Positions 1 to 6,419 of a stretch of 10,419 bases of DNA are shown here, in pieces. This stretch comes from Flavobacteriaceae bacterium (lineage in GTDB: Bacteria > Bacteroidota > Bacteroidia > Flavobacteriales > Flavobacteriaceae): positions 1 through 10,419 of the forward strand of contig JABAYZ010000283.1 in the NCBI GenBank assembly GCA_018608735.1, in the 5' to 3' direction. The notes under the pieces were generated by a model, which saw nothing but the letters and a program-made list of their open reading frames with translations, did not search any database and had not been told where the DNA came from. Numbering within the stretch: position 1 is the first letter of the stretch; every line of letters begins with the position of its first letter. Made by a program: the position numbers and the translations under genes.

Positions 1-1510
1 TTAGGTTTTTACAGAGAGAGCGTTTAAAGTCTTCTACAGTCACAACTTTTGAGCCGTTAATAGACGTCACAGGAGTATTTCGAGCAGATGCCATGATGGT
101 ATTAATTTCATGACTCCCTTCAATACCTTTTTTGGTTATGGAAATCAAACGTTCTTTATAGAAGCCATGTTCTACATAGGTATTAACGAGCTCTTTGAAA
201 AATGAGCTGTCATTTGCTTTGGTGTATGCCGCAATTTCACAAGCCAATAGGGTAGAGGTAACAGCGTCTTTATCCCGTACAAAATCACCGACCATAAAGC
301 CAAAACTTTCTTCGCCTCCGCCAATGAAATCCATATCAGGAAAATCCTTGATCATTTTGGCAATCCACTTAAATCCTGTGAGTCCAATTTTACATTCAAC
401 CCCGTAAGCCTCAACAAGTTTGGGGAGCATTGGAGAAGATACTATTGTAGAACCTACAAATTGATTCCCGTTAATGGCGCCGTTGTTTTTCCATAAATCC
501 AACAAAAATTTGGTCATCATCACCATGGTTTGATTGCCGTTGAGTATCACCATTTTATTGTCAAAATTGCGAACTGCAATTCCAAGGCGATCACAATCGG
601 GGTCGGTACCAATTACGATATCAGCATTGACTTCTTCCGCCAATTCTAAGGCCATTTTTAAAGCTTCTGGCTCTTCAGGGTTTGGCGATTTTACGGTTGG
701 AAAATCACCGTCAGGGATGGATTGAGCTTCTACTAGATGCACATTCGTATAGCCAGCACGTTTCAAGGTTTCAGGAACTGCGGTAATAGAAGTTCCGTGT
801 AAGGCCGTGAAAACAACAGATACATTTTCTCTTGATGTTTGAGTATTCACTTCTAAGCTGCCATTTTTTACAGCGGCGTCTATAAAGACATCATCCACGT
901 CTTTTCCAATTAAATGAATCAAGTCGTCTTTAGCAGCAAAATTAATATCCGTGTATTCTAAAGAATTTATAAGGTTGATGATTTCGCCATCAAATGGAGG
1001 TACCAGTTGTCCGCCATCTTCCCAGTACACTTTATAGCCATTGTATTCTGGAGGGTTATGAGAAGCGGTTAAAACGATTCCACATTGACATCCTAAATGC
1101 TTAAGAGCAAAAGATAATTCTGGAGTAGCACGAAGGTCTTCAAATAAAAAGACTTCTATCCCGTTGGCAGAAAATACGTCTGCAACAATTTTCGCAAAAG
1201 GTTTACTATTATGTCTACAGTCAAACGCAATAACAACCTTAATGGTTTGGGTAGGATACGTTTGATGTAAATAATTACTAAGCCCTTGGGTATTTTTTCC
1301 TAGAGTGTATTTGTTAATGCGATTGGTGCCAACGCCCATAACGCCACGCATGCCACCCGTTCCAAATTCTAAGTTTTTATAGAAACTGTCGTTGAGTTCT
1401 TCTGGGTTATTTGTTTGAAGTTCCTGTATTGTATTTTTTGTGTCTTCATCAAAAAAAGGGGATAACCAAGTGGCTAAATTTTCTTGAATTAGTGAATCTG
1501 TATTAGGCAT
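1..1510 (-). CDS. Phospho-sugar mutase (phosphoglucomutase/phosphomannomutase family), 3' end cut by window
   Basis: This enzyme interconverts hexose 1-phosphates and 6-phosphates (glucose or mannose) in the cytoplasm, feeding nucleotide-sugar synthesis. My translation from the ATG at 1510 stays open for 503 codons and reaches the left edge without a stop; the TTA at bases 1-3 is out of frame. Family proteins are about 570 residues, so the C-terminal 60-70 residues, which include the phosphate-binding end of domain 4, are missing. Visible landmarks are the N-terminal FGTGGMRG (residues 49-56), the phosphoserine loop TASHNP with Ser150, the metal-binding DPDCDR (303-308) and the sugar-specificity loop GGGEES (397-402). 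The spacing fits the long PgcA-like branch found in Bacteroidota. It lies 77 nt downstream of the GT2 gene on the same strand and has its own TAnnTTTG box. The family is certain; the preferred sugar cannot be read from the sequence. Confidence -1.
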   Translation of the reverse strand, partial: MPNTDSLIQENLATWLSPFFDEDTKNTIQELQTNNPEELNDSFYKNLEFGTGGMRGVMGVGTNRINKYTLGKNTQGLSNYLHQTYPTQTIKVVIAFDCRHNSKPFAKIVADVFSANGIEVFLFEDLRATPELSFALKHLGCQCGIVLTASHNPPEYNGYKVYWEDGGQLVPPFDGEIINLINSLEYTDINFAAKDDLIHLIGKDVDDVFIDAAVKNGSLEVNTQTSRENVSVVFTALHGTSITAVPETLKRAGYTNVHLVEAQSIPDGDFPTVKSPNPEEPEALKMALELAEEVNADIVIGTDPDCDRLGIAVRNFDNKMVILNGNQTMVMMTKFLLDLWKNNGAINGNQFVGSTIVSSPMLPKLVEAYGVECKIGLTGFKWIAKMIKDFPDMDFIGGGEESFGFMVGDFVRDKDAVTSTLLACEIAAYTKANDSSFFKELVNTYVEHGFYKERLISITKKGIEGSHEINTIMASARNTPVTSINGSKVVTVEDFKRSLCKNL

Positions 1511-1526
1511 GTAAAAAATATTTTTG

Positions 1527-1534
1527 CAAATGTA
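1527..1534 (-). promoter_or_regulatory. Candidate -7 promoter box for the phospho-sugar mutase
   Basis: The minus strand reads TACATTTG here, a full match to the Bacteroidota -7 consensus TAnnTTTG. It would place transcription start about 10 nt before the ATG at 1510. No TTG/TTTG -33 element stands at the usual 19-21 nt spacing, so this is a -7-only candidate. Confidence -1.
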
Positions 1535-1587
1535 AATATTTGAAAATAGTTATAGTTTTATTTTATCGTCTTTTTGAAAAATTAATT

Positions 1588-2535
1588 TCATGAATCGGTA
1601 GTATCCGAAATATGGTAACGTCCTTTGTTTTGCCGGGATTGTAAGATAATTTCGCCTAAAAATCCTGCGACAAAAAATTGTGTTCCAATAACCATAGTTG
1701 TCAAAGCAATAAAAAACTCTGGTCTGTTGGCAATCAATCGTCCTGAGGGATTTAAGAATAATTTGTCAATTCCGAGGTAGGTTGCAAAGCCCAATCCAAT
1801 AATAAACATGATGACGCCTAAGAATCCAAAAAAGTGCATGGGGCGTCTTCCAAACTTGGAGATAAACCATATTGTAATTAAATCTAAAAACCCATTTATA
1901 AATCGTTCCATACCAAATTTTGTTTTTCCGTATTTTCTTGCTTGATGAATGACTACTTTTTCTACGATGTTGGTAAACCCTGCATTCACCGCCAATACAG
2001 GAATATAGCGGTGCATTTCGCCATAGACTTCAATGGTTTTCACCACCTCACTTTTGTAAGCTTTTAAACCACAGTTAAAGTCGTGAAGCGTAAGTCCAGA
2101 TAGTCTTCTTGCTGCCCAATTGAATAGTTTTGAAGGAAGGTTTTTAGCAAAAAAAGAATCGTAGCGTTTCTTTTTCCACCCAGAGACAATATCATGTCCC
2201 TGATTTGTAATCATCTCGTATAATGCGGGAATTTCATCTGGGCTGTCTTGTAAGTCGGCATCCATGGTTATGACCACATCGCCTTTGGTTTGTTCAAAGC
2301 CAGCATGTAAGGCTTGAGATTTCCCAAAATTTTTAGAGAATTTTAGCCCGCGAACCGCACTATTCTTAGCGTGTAGTTTTTGAATTATTTCCCAAGAATC
2401 ATCGGAACTACCATCGTCAATAAAAAGAATTTCATACGACAAATGATTGGATTGTAGCACTGCTACAATCCAATCCTGTAATTCTTCTAAAGAATCGTGT
2501 TCGTTAAGTAGTGGTATAACTACTGATATATTCAT
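1588..2535 (-). CDS. Family 2 glycosyltransferase, polyprenyl-phosphate glycosyltransferase type (DPM1/GtrB/ArnC-like)
   Basis: This 315-residue protein likely transfers a sugar from a nucleotide sugar to a polyprenyl phosphate on the inner face of the cytoplasmic membrane, for later use in cell-surface glycans. The GT-A fold begins at residue 2 (SVVIPLLNE). It carries IDDGS (39-43) for nucleotide binding and MDADLQD (91-97), whose DAD serves as the DxD metal site. The HQARKYGKTKFG stretch (197-208) fits the conserved region before the membrane part. Two hydrophobic helices (about 233-255 and 272-296) form the C-terminal anchor typical of GtrB-like enzymes. The ATG at 2535 starts directly at the conserved N-terminus, so the start is secure. 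It follows the DUF4199 gene by 33 nt. The gene contains a perfect 31-bp palindrome over codons 21-31. Donor and acceptor are unknown. Confidence -1.
   Translation of the reverse strand: MNISVVIPLLNEHDSLEELQDWIVAVLQSNHLSYEILFIDDGSSDDSWEIIQKLHAKNSAVRGLKFSKNFGKSQALHAGFEQTKGDVVITMDADLQDSPDEIPALYEMITNQGHDIVSGWKKKRYDSFFAKNLPSKLFNWAARRLSGLTLHDFNCGLKAYKSEVVKTIEVYGEMHRYIPVLAVNAGFTNIVEKVVIHQARKYGKTKFGMERFINGFLDLITIWFISKFGRRPMHFFGFLGVIMFIIGLGFATYLGIDKLFLNPSGRLIANRPEFFIALTTMVIGTQFFVAGFLGEIILQSRQNKGRYHISDTTDS
2445..2475. repeat. Perfect 31-bp palindrome (15-bp arms, 1-nt centre) inside the GT2 gene
   Basis: The left arm GATTGGATTGTAGCA (2445-2459) and the right arm TGCTACAATCCAATC (2461-2475) are exact reverse complements around C2460. 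The next outward pair (2444/2476) mismatches. On the coding strand it covers codons 21-31 (Asp21 to His31) of the glycosyltransferase, about 60 nt after the start. In mRNA it could fold as a 14-bp stem with a 3-nt loop. There is no U-run on either side, so it does not look like a terminator. The protein shows no obvious insertion here. Its role, if any, is unknown. Confidence -1.
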
Positions 2536-2540
2536 TCTTT

Positions 2541-2563
2541 TTACTTTTGAAAGTCAAAAGTAA
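2541..2563. repeat. Short inverted repeat (hairpin) just upstream of the GT2 start codon
   Basis: TTACTTTTGA (2541-2550) and TCAAAAGTAA (2554-2563) are perfect reverse complements around AAG, and T2540/A2564 extend the stem to 11 bp. It lies between the DUF4199 stop and the GT2 ATG at 2535, ending about 5 nt before the start codon. Because it is symmetric, it carries TACTTTTG, a full match to the TAnnTTTG -7 box, on both strands (2555-2562 minus, 2542-2549 plus). No -33 TTTG stands at the right distance on the minus strand. It lacks a U-run, so it is not an obvious terminator. It could be a promoter element, an operator or a leader hairpin. Confidence -1.
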
Positions 2564-2568
2564 AGAAT

Positions 2569-3099
2569 TTAAGCTTGTTTATCGCCAGTTTTCTTAACGA
2601 TTAATGCGACGATCAGTCCAATAACGGCATAAAAGGCTAGTCTAAAAACAAAAGCTTGAGCTTGTGTAGCTAAAGAAAAGTTATCTTTTTTACTTGCTTC
2701 TTCTAGGGCGGCTTGCATGGCCTCTTGCGGCATTCCAAAACGTTCCATGGTTTTTTTCGTTAAAAGCAAGATTTGCTCATTTAAATAGGTAGCTGCTTCA
2801 GGATCAATATAAGTGAAAATTGCGATACCAACTATCGTAGCAATAAATGTTCCAATAGCTATAGTGATAAAATATGCCGAAAATGCTTGTTTAAAGCTAA
2901 TGAATCCCCCTAAAATAGCTCTAGATTTTATGGAAGAAACAACACCATAAGCAACGACGACGACAAATAAAATAATTCCAAGCCACCATTCTGTGAATAA
3001 ATCGAGGTTGACGGCATAAATTGCTACAGAAACTAATGATAAAATAGCTCCTAAGTAAAGGCCATTGTTAACGGCAATTGATTTTGTTGTTGGTTCCAT
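2569..3099 (-). CDS. DUF4199 family membrane protein
   Basis: This is a 176-residue integral membrane protein of unknown function. Hydrophobic segments lie at about 12-30, 38-56, 72-98 and 147-168, giving four predicted helices. A charged segment (about 104-142) sits between helices 3 and 4. The arrangement, the length, the motif SIKSRAILGGFISFKQAF (56-73) after helix 2, and the position next to a GT2 gene match DUF4199 proteins, which are common in Bacteroidota. It probably sits in the cytoplasmic membrane. The GT2 gene follows 33 nt downstream on the same strand, so the two may be co-transcribed and act together, but nothing in the sequence proves it. The ATG at 3099 is the only sensible start and has a TAnnTTTG box about 45 nt upstream. 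Family assignment is fairly sure; function is not known. Confidence -1.
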   Translation of the reverse strand: MEPTTKSIAVNNGLYLGAILSLVSVAIYAVNLDLFTEWWLGIILFVVVVAYGVVSSIKSRAILGGFISFKQAFSAYFITIAIGTFIATIVGIAIFTYIDPEAATYLNEQILLLTKKTMERFGMPQEAMQAALEEASKKDNFSLATQAQAFVFRLAFYAVIGLIVALIVKKTGDKQA

Positions 3100-3143
3100 A
3101 ATTTTGTTGATTTAGTTAAGTTATAGTAATAAGACTCAGTCTA

Positions 3144-3151
3144 CAAATATA
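3144..3151 (-). promoter_or_regulatory. Candidate -7 promoter box for the DUF4199 gene
   Basis: The minus strand reads TATATTTG, a full TAnnTTTG match. It predicts a transcript starting near 3138 with a leader of about 40 nt. The -33 position, 19 nt upstream, reads TTTT instead of TTTG. This box and the rpmE2 promoter are divergent within the same 154-nt intergenic region. Confidence -1.
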
Positions 3152-3190
3152 TGTTACATTTTTAATTAAAAAAATAAAATTAATAAACTG

Positions 3191-3220
3191 TTGTAGTTTT
3201 GTAAAAAATATATAAATTTG
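3191..3220 (+). promoter_or_regulatory. Promoter of rpmE2 (TTG-N19-TAAATTTG)
   Basis: TTG (3191-3193) and TAAATTTG (3213-3220) are separated by 19 nt, matching the Bacteroidota housekeeping promoter layout (-33 TTG/TTTG, -7 TAnnTTTG). Transcription would start near 3226, giving a leader of roughly 28 nt before the ATG at 3254. The upstream TTG at 3218 overlaps the -7 box, so it cannot be the start codon of a transcript made from this promoter. Confidence -1.
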
Positions 3221-3253
3221 CAACTCGAAAAATCGAATTTAATAGTTTACGTG

Positions 3254-3505
3254 ATGAAAAAAGATATACACCCAGACAATTACAGAGTAGTAGCATTTAA
3301 AGATATGTCAAACGAAGATGTATTTTTAACAAAGTCTACTGCAGATACAAATGAAACTTTAGAAGTGGACGGTGTAGAGTATCCATTAATTAAAATGGAA
3401 ATTTCTAGAACATCTCACCCATATTACACTGGTAAATCTAAATTAGTAGATACTGCTGGACGTATCGATAAGTTCAAAACTAAATACGCAAAATTCAAGA
3501 AATAA
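3254..3505 (+). CDS. rpmE2: 50S ribosomal protein L31, type B
   Basis: This 83-residue protein of the large ribosomal subunit lies at the subunit interface, where L31 bridges 50S and 30S. The start MKKDIHPDNYRVVAF and the segments FLTKST, EISRTSHPYYTGK and DTAGRIDKFKTKY are characteristic of L31. There is no cysteine, so the zinc-binding CxxC of type A is absent and this is the zinc-independent type B form. I chose the ATG at 3254. The frame opens 12 codons further upstream at a TTG, but that lies inside the -7 promoter box and adds residues not seen in the family. No Shine-Dalgarno sequence precedes the ATG, as usual in this phylum. A strong terminator follows 24 nt after the stop, so it is probably expressed as a single gene. 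Zinc-dependent (Zur) control occurs for type B L31 elsewhere, but I see no operator here. Confidence -1.
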   Translation: MKKDIHPDNYRVVAFKDMSNEDVFLTKSTADTNETLEVDGVEYPLIKMEISRTSHPYYTGKSKLVDTAGRIDKFKTKYAKFKK

Positions 3506-3529
3506 TCATATTTCTTTTAATTATACTCT

Positions 3530-3570
3530 AAAAGCCTTTCAACTATTGAAAGGCTTTTCTTATTTTTACA
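3530..3570 (+). terminator. Intrinsic terminator after rpmE2
   Basis: AAAAGCCTTTCAA (3530-3542) pairs perfectly with TTGAAAGGCTTTT (3546-3558) around a CTA loop, a 13-bp stem. The stem's 3' arm ends in T4, followed by CTTATTTTTA as the U-rich tail. This is the clearest terminator in the window. It separates rpmE2 from the GlmU-family gene, which starts only 13 nt after the T-rich tail. Confidence -1.
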
Positions 3571-3582
3571 CAAAGCTTTGGT

Positions 3583-4755
3583 ATGAATTATATACTTTTT
3601 GACGGTCCAAATAGAGACGCTTTATTGCCATTTACCTACACGCGTCCAGTAGCCGATATCCGTATTGGTATTTTGACAATACGTGAAAAATGGGAATTAT
3701 TTTTAGGGGCTACCACCACTACAGTAACGGAAGATTATCTTTCTGATAAACATCCAATGGTTGAAATGGAGCATAATATTATGATCAATGCTTCCTACAC
3801 CCCAAACGAAGCTTTAGTCCATCAAATTAAAAATTTAAAAGAAAATCAAGCTGTTTATGATGGGGAGACAATGGTTGCTTTTTATACTTTAGAAGACCAA
3901 GAAATAGATATAGATACGCTCGAGGTGTTTCAATCTGAAGGCGAACTTTTAAAAATTGAAACCACTTGGGACATTTTTTCCAAAAATGGGGATGCCATAC
4001 AAGCCGATTTTAAGATCCTAACTGCGGACAGAACTTCAGAGCCAATTCCAGAACAAACAGTAGCTTTTAATCCAGAGGCTATTTTTATTGAGGAAGGTGC
4101 TAAATTACCTTTGTGTGTGCTTAACGCTACAGATGGTCCAATATATATTGGAAAAAATTCCGAAATTATGGAAGGCAGTATGGTCAGAGGGCCTTTTGCT
4201 CTTTGTGAAGGATCAACCCTTAAAATGGGTGCTAAAATTTATGGACCTACCACGATTGGGCCGCATTCCAAAGTAGGCGGTGAGGTCAAAAATTCGGTAT
4301 TCTTTGGGTATTCTAATAAAGGTCATGATGGGTTTTTAGGGAACTCTGTTATTGGAGAGTGGTGTAATTTAGGTGCAGATACAAATAATTCAAATCTTAA
4401 AAATAATTATGCTGAGGTACGTTTGTGGAGTTATGAGACTGAAAATTTCGCCAAAACAGGACTTCAGTTTTGTGGTCTAATGATGGGCGATCATAGTAAA
4501 TGTGGAATTAACACCATGTTCAACACAGGAACCGTTGTGGGCGTGAGTGCGAATATTTTTGGAAGCGGTTTCCCGCGAAACTTTATTCCAAGTTTCAGTT
4601 GGGGAGGTGCAAAAGGGTTTACAACCTATCTAACGTCCAAAGCTTTTGAAGTTGCTACTGTAATTATGAAACGTCGCGGTTTAGAATTTTCAGATCAAGA
4701 CTCCGCTATTTTAGAACATATATTCGAGCTGTCTGCAACCTATAGAACTGATTAG
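3583..4755 (+). CDS. GlmU-family protein: putative sugar nucleotidyltransferase with left-handed beta-helix domain
   Basis: This 390-residue cytoplasmic protein is probably an alternative bacterial GlmU that makes UDP-GlcNAc from glucosamine 1-phosphate, supplying peptidoglycan and lipopolysaccharide. It begins with the divergent nucleotidyltransferase signature FDGPNRDALLPFTYTRPVAD (6-25), which replaces the classical LAAGxGTRM loop. Hexapeptide-type repeats run from about residue 165 to 330 (for example GPIYIGKNSEI and TTIGPHSKVGG) and form a left-handed beta-helix. KGHDGFLGNSVIGEWCNLGA (246-265) resembles the GlmU acetyltransferase active-site region, with His248 in the place of its catalytic histidine. 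It is shorter than classical GlmU (about 450 residues), as this family usually is. The ATG at 3583 starts at the conserved N-terminus. Its stop overlaps that of the convergent lipoprotein gene by 4 nt. Whether it performs one or both GlmU reactions is inferred from the family. Confidence -1.
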   Translation: MNYILFDGPNRDALLPFTYTRPVADIRIGILTIREKWELFLGATTTTVTEDYLSDKHPMVEMEHNIMINASYTPNEALVHQIKNLKENQAVYDGETMVAFYTLEDQEIDIDTLEVFQSEGELLKIETTWDIFSKNGDAIQADFKILTADRTSEPIPEQTVAFNPEAIFIEEGAKLPLCVLNATDGPIYIGKNSEIMEGSMVRGPFALCEGSTLKMGAKIYGPTTIGPHSKVGGEVKNSVFFGYSNKGHDGFLGNSVIGEWCNLGADTNNSNLKNNYAEVRLWSYETENFAKTGLQFCGLMMGDHSKCGINTMFNTGTVVGVSANIFGSGFPRNFIPSFSWGGAKGFTTYLTSKAFEVATVIMKRRGLEFSDQDSAILEHIFELSATYRTD

Positions 4756-6374
4756 TTTTTTCGAACATTTTTCAGCTCTAATAAATTGGTAGGATTAATC
4801 CCTAAGCCTTCAATATCGATTGATGTAAACCGAATGACTTCATCGTAAAACAACACCACTACTGGTGCTTTATGAATCACTAAAGAATCCATTTTTTGAT
4901 AGAGATTGATGCGTTTTTCTTGATTTGTTTCTAGCATGGCTTGTTCATACAGGGCATCAAATTGCTCATTTTTGAAATGGGTGTAATTTGGGCCATTAGG
5001 TGCAAAATTCCCACTATAAAATAAGGATAAATAATTCTGAGCATCTGGATAATCGGCTACCCAACTGGCTCTAAACAAATCGATTTTTCCATTTGCTTTA
5101 GCGGATTTTAAGGACGATGGCGGCAAGACTTCAATACGAATGGTTAATCCAATGGATTGTAATTCACGTTGAATAAATTCACTAAAACTTAAATAATTAG
5201 AAGTTGTGGTCAATATGATCTCAGGCTCAGAATTGCCAGATTCATTTCTGTAAGTTTCTAAAAGCTGTTTTGCTCTTTCGGGTTGATAGTCATAGCCAGC
5301 ACCTTCGTTATGCCCAGGAAGCCCTTTTGGAATAAAACCGCCTATGGCAGGAATCCCAATTCCGTTTCTTAAGTACTTCATCATTTTGACACGATCAAAA
5401 CCATAATTTACTGCTTGTCGAATCAATTCACTTTGGTATTCAGGAAGTTCGGAGTCCATATAAAACCCTAAATATTCGGTATTTAAATAAGGGGCTCTTA
5501 GCATTTTTACGGTTGAGGTATAGCTTTGTTTTAATACGCCATCGGCACGTAAAATATCATCTTTATATGACGCATCTAGGCCTGTAATATAGTCGATATT
5601 TCCTTGAACGAATTGAAGAAACTCACTCTGTTTGTCTGCCAAAAACGTAATGGCAACCGCCTCCATATGGGGGAGTTTTTCTCCAGATTTATCAGTTTCA
5701 AAATAGTTTTCATTTTTTCGAAAAATTAATTTAATATTTTCTTCCCATCGTTTAAATTTAAAAGGCCCCGTTCCTATGGGGTTTGATCTAAAATCAGCGC
5801 TGTAATGCTCTACAATTTCTTTGGGAACAACACTGCAGTATTTCATTGTTAGAAGTCCCAAAAACGCTGGAAAGGGTGTTTTTAAAGTGATTTGAAAACT
5901 ATGAGTATTTAACGCTTTATAGCTTTCTACGTTCTGAAGCACCCAAGCGCCTGGCGAAGCTAATTTAGGATCTCTTAAACGGTCAAAACTAAACACAAAA
6001 TCGTTTGCTGTTACGTTTCGGGTTTTTTCTGGACCAAATAAGGCGTGGGTATGAAAAAACACATCTGTCCTAAGTTGAAACGTATAAACTTTAGCATTTT
6101 CAGAGATTTCCCAAGAGCTTGCAATAGCTGGGGTCACATCCATTATAGGGTTCATCTGAACCAGTCCATTAAACAATTGATTGATCGCCGAAATATCGGC
6201 GTTGTCTTTTGCAAATGCAGGATCCAAGGATCCAATGTTTTTATGTTCATTGTAGCGAAAGACTTGATTTTTTTGATATTGAGATGCTGTTTCATTGCAT
6301 CCAAAAAATAAGTTGCCAAAAATAAGAACGCTTCCAAACCATAGTCGGAAGTATTTAGAAGCTTGCTTTGTCAT
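4752..6374 (-). CDS. Peptide-type ABC solute-binding lipoprotein (SBP_bac_5 family)
   Basis: This 540-residue protein resembles the DppA/OppA family that binds peptides or related ligands outside the cytoplasmic membrane. A hydrophobic signal (about 10-25) ends in FFGC with Cys26 as the likely lipidated residue; Phe at -3 is not the usual Leu/Val/Ile. The mature part shows family features. GSLDPAFAKDNADISAINQLFNG-type text lies near the N-terminus, SNPIGTGPFKFKRWEEN near 195-211, a helical MMKYLRNG region in the middle, and the ASWVADYPDAQNYLSLFYSG segment late, which is typical of the ligand-pocket lobe. No permease or ATPase gene lies beside it, so it is an orphan here. The start is divergent from mtaB, 45 nt apart, and the stop overlaps that of the GlmU-family gene. 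Family is sure; ligand and partner transporter are unknown. Confidence -1.
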   Translation of the reverse strand: MTKQASKYFRLWFGSVLIFGNLFFGCNETASQYQKNQVFRYNEHKNIGSLDPAFAKDNADISAINQLFNGLVQMNPIMDVTPAIASSWEISENAKVYTFQLRTDVFFHTHALFGPEKTRNVTANDFVFSFDRLRDPKLASPGAWVLQNVESYKALNTHSFQITLKTPFPAFLGLLTMKYCSVVPKEIVEHYSADFRSNPIGTGPFKFKRWEENIKLIFRKNENYFETDKSGEKLPHMEAVAITFLADKQSEFLQFVQGNIDYITGLDASYKDDILRADGVLKQSYTSTVKMLRAPYLNTEYLGFYMDSELPEYQSELIRQAVNYGFDRVKMMKYLRNGIGIPAIGGFIPKGLPGHNEGAGYDYQPERAKQLLETYRNESGNSEPEIILTTTSNYLSFSEFIQRELQSIGLTIRIEVLPPSSLKSAKANGKIDLFRASWVADYPDAQNYLSLFYSGNFAPNGPNYTHFKNEQFDALYEQAMLETNQEKRINLYQKMDSLVIHKAPVVVLFYDEVIRFTSIDIEGLGINPTNLLELKNVRKN

Positions 6375-6397
6375 TATAGATGTTAATTGTAAATTTG
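6367..6397 (+). promoter_or_regulatory. Promoter of mtaB (TTTG-N19-TAAATTTG)
   Basis: TTTG (6367-6370) and TAAATTTG (6390-6397) are 19 nt apart, a full match to both parts of the Bacteroidota promoter. Transcription would start near 6403, leaving a short leader of about 17 nt before the ATG at 6420. The -33 element lies inside the first codons of the divergent lipoprotein gene, so the two transcription units overlap at their control region. Confidence -1.
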
Positions 6398-6419
6398 TCC
6401 ACTTGGTAAAAGTACAAGA

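Noticed and set aside
1..3. TTA at the left edge as the stop codon of the phospho-sugar mutase
   Set aside because: It is out of frame with the ATG at 1510; the in-frame codons end at bases 4-2 and remain open, so the gene is partial.
195..725. Plus-strand open frames at 195-407 and 534-725
   Set aside because: Both lie antisense within the phospho-sugar mutase gene and have no recognisable protein features.
3132..3142. AGACTCAGTCT palindrome near the predicted DUF4199 transcription start
   Set aside because: Five-bp arms are too short to claim an operator; many such matches are expected in the window.
3218..3253. Longer rpmE2 start at the TTG of 3218
   Set aside because: It overlaps the -7 promoter box and adds residues outside the L31 family.
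4088..4276. Small plus-strand frame inside the GlmU-family gene
   Set aside because: It is a frame-shifted shadow of the beta-helix coding sequence with low-complexity translation and no start signal.
6186..6201. GC-rich hairpin CGCCGA/TCGGCG with a 4-nt loop
   Set aside because: A 6-bp stem inside the lipoprotein coding sequence is expected by chance in 10 kb and has no U-run.
6220..6233. Doubled GGATCC with a 2-nt spacer
   Set aside because: Short repeat in coding sequence with no wider context; likely coincidental.
6045..6337. Open frames at 6045-6311 (plus) and 6152-6337 (minus)
   Set aside because: Both are shadows of the solute-binding lipoprotein gene in other frames.
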